Part shown: in pieces, positions 20,125 through 20,260 of the stretch
Position numbering within the stretch: position 1 is the first letter of the stretch
Layout: each line of letters starts with the position of its first letter
Origin: JACVRW01 sp038323835
GTDB taxonomy: Bacteria; Actinomycetota; Thermoleophilia; Solirubrobacterales; Thermoleophilaceae
Assembly (NCBI GenBank): GCA_038323835.1
Contig: JBBQHI010000055.1
Coordinates: forward strand, 1-20,260
Length of the DNA: 20,260 bases
Direction of reading: 5' to 3'
Notes under the pieces: model-generated
What the model was told of the DNA's origin: nothing
Databases searched by the model: none
What the model saw: the letters and a program-made list of their open reading frames with translations, nothing else
Translations under genes and position numbers: made by a program

Positions 20125-20260
20125 CTAATAGCCGCGGACGACGGTGCCCGTGCGCACGGCTTCGAGGGCGCTGGCGGGGATGGTCTTGAGGCCGTTGAGG
20201 TCGTCGTCGTCCCAGCCGGTGTCCGTGTTCCCGGAGATGTAGACGCGCGGCGAGCCGGCG
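20125..20260 (-). CDS. 3' end of an unrecognised gene (5' end outside window)
   Basis: The minus frame from the window edge to the TAG at 20127-20125 is open for 45 codons: AGSPRVYISGNTDTGWDDDD, LNGLKTIPASALEAVRTG, TVVRGY. GC-rich third positions support coding. The VYISGNTDTGWDDDD segment suggests an exposed acidic loop as in secreted or metal-binding enzymes, but I cannot assign a family from this tail. Confidence 0.55.
   Translation of the reverse strand, partial: AGSPRVYISGNTDTGWDDDDLNGLKTIPASALEAVRTGTVVRGY

Overview
The window is high-GC (roughly two-thirds G+C by eye) bacterial chromosome. It fits an actinobacterium of the class Thermoleophilia (Solirubrobacterales-like). The main pointers are a secreted protein whose N-terminus reads GNPSPALLVSALALFVSLGG, a family typical of that class, together with DUF2630, DUF1428, DUF5996 and MpsC-family proteins, PadR plus membrane-protein pairs, and frequent GTG/TTG starts sitting directly behind TANNNT -10 boxes (leaderless-type promoters). 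No rRNA, tRNA, CRISPR array, transposase or prophage was recognised. This placement is inference; no database was searched.

Layout. 1-3.5 kb: the 5' part of a membrane protein leaving the window, a helical unknown, an MpsC-family protein, a GNAT acetyltransferase, a small winged-helix-like protein, a conserved unknown, and an ABM-like small protein. 3.5-5.6 kb: a stress/iron-like cluster. A cysteine-less DksA/TraR-like regulator is coupled to a broken gene in which the first ~40 residues of an encapsulated ferritin are joined to the C-terminal two thirds of an encapsulin shell protein, with a further frameshift. Divergent from it are a DUF2630 gene and an Ohr peroxidase. 5.6-8.2 kb: remnant of a cation-efflux-like C-terminus, a membrane protein/PadR operon with a perfect 21-bp operator in its own promoter, a divergent YceI gene, and a frameshifted SnoaL-like gene. 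8.2-12.0 kb: glucose-6-phosphate dehydrogenase, an extended-SDR reductase/epimerase, and a DHH phosphoesterase. 12.1-14.5 kb: small ABM-like protein, secreted decapeptide-repeat protein, broken small membrane gene, cupin, DUF1428. 14.5-18.0 kb: a 1153-residue secreted subtilisin-fold protein with about seven FG-GAP calcium loops and a degenerate active site. 18.0-20.26 kb: YrhK-like membrane protein, DUF5996 protein, a decayed region with SDR and Bax-inhibitor-1-like fragments (one carrying a 20-nt tandem duplication), and the 3' end of an unrecognised gene.

The genes do not form one pathway. Functional groupings visible here are encapsulin/ferritin plus Ohr (iron and peroxide), PadR with its membrane partner and perhaps YceI (one shared operator region), and housekeeping zwf. 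At least four genes show apparent single-base deletions (near 3939, 8040, 13590 and 19985). Either this is an area of gene decay, or the assembly carries indel errors; the sequence alone cannot decide. The large joins (ferritin-encapsulin, SDR-BI-1) are not explained by single-base errors.
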